From Candidatus Kapaibacterium sp. (GTDB lineage Bacteria; Bacteroidota; Ignavibacteria; Kapaibacteriales; UBA2268), in contig CALHRB010000158.1 in assembly GCA_938038165.1 (NCBI GenBank), forward strand, positions 1-9,054: a DNA stretch of 9,054 nucleotides. The letters are read 5' to 3'. Positions 6,194-9,054 of this stretch are shown here, one piece after another (positions within the stretch are counted from its first letter, which is position 1; every line of letters begins with the position of its first letter). The notes below the pieces were generated by a model. That model had not been told where the DNA came from and did not search any database. It saw only the letters and a list, made by a program, of their open reading frames with translations. A program made the position numbers and the translations under genes.

Positions 6194-7576
6194 ATGAACG
6201 ACCCTGAATTTATTGCAAGATTGCAGTTTGCATTTACAGTTGGTTTTCACTTCATTTTTCCACCACTCAGCATTGGACTTGGCATCTTACTGATAATAAT
6301 GGAAGGACTTTATTTAAAGACAAAGAATAAATTATACGAAAATATGACCAAATTCTGGGTAAAGGTATTTGCCCTTACTTTTGCCGTGGGCGTGGCAACT
6401 GGGATAGTAATGGAATTTGAGTTCGGTACTAACTGGGCTACTTATTCAAGATTTGTCGGAGATGTTTTTGGAAGTGCTTTGGCTGCAGAGGGTATTTTTG
6501 CTTTTTTTCTTGAGTCGGGATTTCTGGCTATCTTAGTCTTTGGTTGGAATAAAGTTAGCCCCAAGATGCATTTTTTTTCGACCATTATGGTTACTTTTGG
6601 TGCACATCTTAGTGCTGTTTGGATAATTGTGGCAAATTCCTGGCAGCAAACACCTGCTGGTTTTCATTTAGCCACTTATGAATTGGGTGGCAATATTTTT
6701 ACGAGGGCTGAAATTACTGATTTTTGGGCAATGGTTTTCAATCCCTCTTCAATGGACAGACTTTTCCATACAATAGTTGGAAGTTGGATGGCAGGTGCGT
6801 TCCTCGTGATTAGTGTTTCGGCATATTATCTTATTAAAAAGAAACACATTGAATTTGCAAAAAAAGGTTTAACTATAGCCTTGATTGTTGCGGCGTTTTC
6901 TTCTGTGCTACAGCTTTTCGTGGGTCATTCGAGTGCCGTTGGAGTTTCTAAAAATCAGCCGGCAAAATTGGCTGCTTTCGAGGCACATTATGACTCATCC
7001 TCTGTCGCACCCCTCTATCTTTTTGGCTGGGTTGATGATAAAAATCAAAAAGTGGATTTTGGTCTTCAAATACCGGGATTATTATCTTATTTGATTTACG
7101 GAGACTTCAATGCAAAAGTTACAGGTCTTAATGCTTTTGATAAAAATGACAGGCCTCCTGTCAATCTTGTTTTCCAATCTTATCATTTTATGGTTGCTCT
7201 TGGTTTTCTAATGATTGGTCTTAGCCTTATTAGTTTGATATTACTTTGGCGAAAAAAGCTTTTTGAAAATAAATTAGTTCTCAAAATACTGATACCATCT
7301 GTTATATTACCTCAATTAGCATTGCAACTTGGCTGGATTTCGGCAGAAGTTGGTCGTCAACCATGGATTGTCTATGGATTACTAAGAACAAAAGATGCTT
7401 TCTCGAAAACTGTCTCTTCTGGTGAAGTATGGTTTTCTATGGTTTTATTCACTTTGATTTATATTTTGTTGTTTATTTTATTCCTATTTCTGCTTGATAG
7501 AAAAATCAAACATGGACCTGAGGAAATCGGACAGGAGGAAGATATATACACGGATAAAAAAACAATTCTGGGTTAA
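6194..7576 (+). CDS. cydA: Cytochrome bd-type quinol oxidase subunit I
   Basis: CydA is the haem-carrying subunit of a membrane quinol oxidase that reduces O2 to water and helps build the proton gradient without pumping. From the ATG at 6194 the protein has 460 residues and about nine membrane helices. With that start the high-spin haem ligand His19 (GFHFIF) and Glu99 and Glu107 (AAEGIFAFFLE) fall on exactly the E. coli numbers. His192 (LFHTIVGSW) and Met333 (YHFMVALGF) match the haem b558 ligands H186 and M393. Lys258 and Glu263 (KLAAFEA) match the quinol residues K252 and E257, and GRQPW is at 387-391. The E. coli R391 position is His331. The Q-loop between Glu263 and the next helix is short, about 60 residues. 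A TTG at 6182 could add four residues but would put the weak GGA ribosome site (6184-6186) inside the gene, so ATG is preferred. cydB follows 35 nt later. Confidence 0.94.
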   Translation: MNDPEFIARLQFAFTVGFHFIFPPLSIGLGILLIIMEGLYLKTKNKLYENMTKFWVKVFALTFAVGVATGIVMEFEFGTNWATYSRFVGDVFGSALAAEGIFAFFLESGFLAILVFGWNKVSPKMHFFSTIMVTFGAHLSAVWIIVANSWQQTPAGFHLATYELGGNIFTRAEITDFWAMVFNPSSMDRLFHTIVGSWMAGAFLVISVSAYYLIKKKHIEFAKKGLTIALIVAAFSSVLQLFVGHSSAVGVSKNQPAKLAAFEAHYDSSSVAPLYLFGWVDDKNQKVDFGLQIPGLLSYLIYGDFNAKVTGLNAFDKNDRPPVNLVFQSYHFMVALGFLMIGLSLISLILLWRKKLFENKLVLKILIPSVILPQLALQLGWISAEVGRQPWIVYGLLRTKDAFSKTVSSGEVWFSMVLFTLIYILLFILFLFLLDRKIKHGPEEIGQEEDIYTDKKTILG

Positions 7577-7599
7577 ATCATACTTTATTTTAATTTTTG

Positions 7600-7603
7600 G
7601 GAG
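7600..7603 (+). promoter_or_regulatory. Ribosome binding site fixing the cydB start
   Basis: GGAG lies 8 nt before ATG 7612. A TTG at 7597 in the same frame would place this site inside the coding region and add five residues before the normal CydB opening, so the ATG is preferred. Confidence 0.7.
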
Positions 7604-7611
7604 TAAATAAA

Positions 7612-8628
7612 ATGGATTTGAATATAATATGGTTTATCTTAATTGGAATTCTTTTGTCAGGATACGCAATACTTGATGGTTTTGACCTTGGTGTAGGAGC
7701 CTTACACTTATTGGTAAAAGGCGATACCAACAGAAGAATTATGCTCAATTCAATCGGACCTGTTTGGGATGGTAATGAAGTGTGGCTTGTAACAGGGGGT
7801 GGTGCTTTGTTTGCTGCCTTTCCGATTGTTTATGCCACGGTATTTTCAGGGTTCTATGTGGCTTTTATGTTGCTATTGGTTGTATTGATATTCAGAGCAG
7901 TTGCAATTGAGTTCAGGAGCAAAAGAGAAAGTAAACTATGGAGACAGAGTTGGGACGTTTCATTCAGCCTGTCAAGCATTTTAATTGCTTTGTTGATGGG
8001 GGTTGCTCTCGGAAATATAATTTTAGGAATTCCTCTGGATTCTCACGGCGAATATGCCGGTGGTTTTTTTGATTTACTAAACCCGTATTCTATTTTAGTT
8101 GGTATAACCACCGTTGCACTTTTCATGATGCACGGTTCAATTTATGTTGTTATGAAAACAGACGGAGAGCTTCAGGAGAAAATCAAAAGTTGGATAAACA
8201 ATTGTATTATTTTCTTTGTGATTTGTTATGTTACTACAACTATGGCAACTCTTATTTATATACCTCACATGGTTATTCATTTTAAAGATTATCCCGTTCT
8301 TTTCTCTATTGCGATATTGAATATGTTGGCAATAGCAAATATTCCAAGAGAAATCAATAACAAAAATTATTTTCGGGCATTTCTCTCTTCTTGTGCTAGT
8401 ATAGCAAGTTTACTTTTGATATTTGCGATAGGATTATTTCCAAATATTGTTATATCCCAACCAAACCCTGAATACAGTCTGACAATATATAATGCTGCAT
8501 CATCTCCAAAAACTCTCTGGATTATGCTTATAGTAGCTATGATTGGTGTCCCATTTGTCTTAGCCTATACGTTAAGCATTTACTGGATTTTTAGAGGTAA
8601 AGTTAAACTTGACAATATGAGCTATTAA
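7612..8628 (+). CDS. cydB: Cytochrome bd-type quinol oxidase subunit II
   Basis: CydB is the partner of CydA in the membrane quinol oxidase; it stabilises the complex and contributes to the proton/oxygen channels. The 338-residue protein has eight or nine hydrophobic segments. The N-terminal family motif GYAILDGFDLGVGAL (17-31) carries Asp22 and Asp25, and GPVWDGNEVWLV (49-60) carries Asp53; these correspond to the conserved acidic positions of E. coli CydB (D25, D29 and D58 region). The length is somewhat below the E. coli 379 but normal for the CioB-like group. It is translated from the cydA transcript, separated by 35 nt. No CydX-like short membrane frame follows within the 96 nt to the next gene, and the cydDC assembly transporter is not in the window. 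Confidence 0.95.
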   Translation: MDLNIIWFILIGILLSGYAILDGFDLGVGALHLLVKGDTNRRIMLNSIGPVWDGNEVWLVTGGGALFAAFPIVYATVFSGFYVAFMLLLVVLIFRAVAIEFRSKRESKLWRQSWDVSFSLSSILIALLMGVALGNIILGIPLDSHGEYAGGFFDLLNPYSILVGITTVALFMMHGSIYVVMKTDGELQEKIKSWINNCIIFFVICYVTTTMATLIYIPHMVIHFKDYPVLFSIAILNMLAIANIPREINNKNYFRAFLSSCASIASLLLIFAIGLFPNIVISQPNPEYSLTIYNAASSPKTLWIMLIVAMIGVPFVLAYTLSIYWIFRGKVKLDNMSY

Positions 8629-8654
8629 AAAAAATTCATAACTCAACAAAAAAA

Positions 8655-8686
8655 TTTGATAATAATCTGAAAATAAGTTACTTTTG
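8655..8686 (+). promoter_or_regulatory. Bacteroidota-type promoter of the secreted thioredoxin-fold gene
   Basis: TTTG (8655-8658), a 20-nt spacer, then TACTTTTG (8679-8686) match the -33 TTTG and -7 TAnnTTTG elements of Bacteroidota with no mismatch. The spacer is the same length as in the tRNA-Lys promoter. Transcription would begin near 8693, about 30 nt before the ATG at 8725, so this gene can be expressed separately from cydAB. Confidence 0.72.
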
Positions 8687-8724
8687 ACTTATGTTAATTT
8701 TTATTAATTTTTTTAGGAGATTTT

Positions 8725-9054
8725 ATGAGGAAATCATTTTACATCATTATTATGGCTTTATTAACCTTGAGTTTATTCCCATCCAATAAGTTACATTCAG
8801 ATTCACCAAGAATGGTAATCCTCGAGGAAGGAACAAATGCCAGTTGCGGACCTTGTGCCAGTCAAAATCCATTACTGAAACTATGGCTTCAAAGAAATTC
8901 AGACAGGGTAATTCCAATCAAATACCATGCTTGGTGGCCCGGTGCAAATGATCCTATGTATCTATATAACGTTGATATGAACCGTGCAAGAATTCAATAT
9001 TATGCAATAAATGGAGTTCCATCAGGAAGATTAAACGGACTTATTGCACCTTCA
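8725..9054 (+). CDS. Secreted thioredoxin-fold (Omp28-like) protein, 5' part
   Basis: The first 110 codons of a gene cut by the window end. Residues 1-25 are a signal peptide: MRKSF, then a hydrophobic run IIIMALLTLSLF, then a polar end. The mature part opens MVILEEGTNASCGPC, a thioredoxin-fold beta strand leading into a C41-G-P-C44 redox motif. The probable cis-proline is Pro99 in INGVPSGRLNG, the usual second half of the site. The EE-x-T-x-x-x-C-G-x-C wording is that of Omp28-related proteins of Bacteroidota/Ignavibacteria, which often continue into Ig-like repeats and a type IX sorting domain; whether that holds here cannot be seen. It should act outside the cytoplasm, as a thiol oxidoreductase or a surface protein built on that fold; the substrate is unknown. 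AGGAG (8715-8719) is 5 nt before the ATG. Confidence 0.82.
   Translation, partial: MRKSFYIIIMALLTLSLFPSNKLHSDSPRMVILEEGTNASCGPCASQNPLLKLWLQRNSDRVIPIKYHAWWPGANDPMYLYNVDMNRARIQYYAINGVPSGRLNGLIAPS

Noticed and set aside
7597..7611. TTG start for cydB, five codons longer
   Set aside because: GGAG at 7600-7603 is placed to serve the ATG at 7612, and CydB proteins normally open close to the first helix.
8629..8724. cydX-like small gene or a terminator after cydB
   Set aside because: No hydrophobic short frame and no GC-containing hairpin is visible; the stretch is explained by the TTTG/TAnnTTTG promoter and a ribosome site.

Overview
The window carries an AT-rich, gene-dense chromosomal segment of housekeeping and respiratory genes. 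The best guess is a bacterium of the Bacteroidota/Chlorobiota/Ignavibacteria (FCB) neighbourhood. Supporting signs are two promoters of the TTTG-N20-TAnnTTTG form known from Bacteroidota, a tRNA gene with no encoded CCA, a Bacteroidota-flavoured DXS (DVGIAEGHAVTFS), and an Omp28-like secreted thioredoxin-fold protein. Several genes also have good Shine-Dalgarno sites, which is unusual for core Bacteroidota and points towards an Ignavibacteria- or Kapabacteria-like relative. This placement is an inference, not a proof.

Left part (1-3886, + strand): the end of an FKBP-type prolyl isomerase gene, a sugar-phosphate nucleotidyltransferase with a left-handed beta-helix tail, metK (S-adenosylmethionine synthase) and ahcY (S-adenosylhomocysteine hydrolase). 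The gaps are 26-28 nt and no internal terminator is visible, so they probably form one operon that ends at a strong hairpin at 3848-3886. MetK makes SAM and AhcY removes the SAH that methyltransferases leave behind, so these two are a methyl-cycle pair.

Middle (3887-6088, - strand): tRNA-Lys(UUU) and dxs, convergent with the metK-ahcY operon. The tRNA has its own Bacteroidota-type promoter just after the dxs stop codon. The 3848-3886 hairpin is symmetric with T-tracts on both strands, so it can stop transcription from either side. The gap between the hairpin and the tRNA holds only a small AT-rich repeat and a nested inverted repeat of unknown meaning.

Right part (6089-9054, + strand): a 105-nt divergent spacer, then cydA-cydB, a short-Q-loop cytochrome bd-type quinol oxidase, and finally the first 110 codons of a secreted CGPC thioredoxin-fold protein with its own promoter. 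DXS starts the isoprenoid pathway that supplies the quinone side chain, and CydAB oxidises quinol, but their divergent placement alone does not show shared control.

I do not see a previously undescribed system here: no CRISPR array, mobile element, phage gene or defence cassette. The points most worth checking are the matched promoter pair, the tail-less archaeal/Thermotoga-like AhcY, the CydA subtype with His in place of the R391 equivalent, and the secreted Cys-X-X-Cys protein cut by the window edge.
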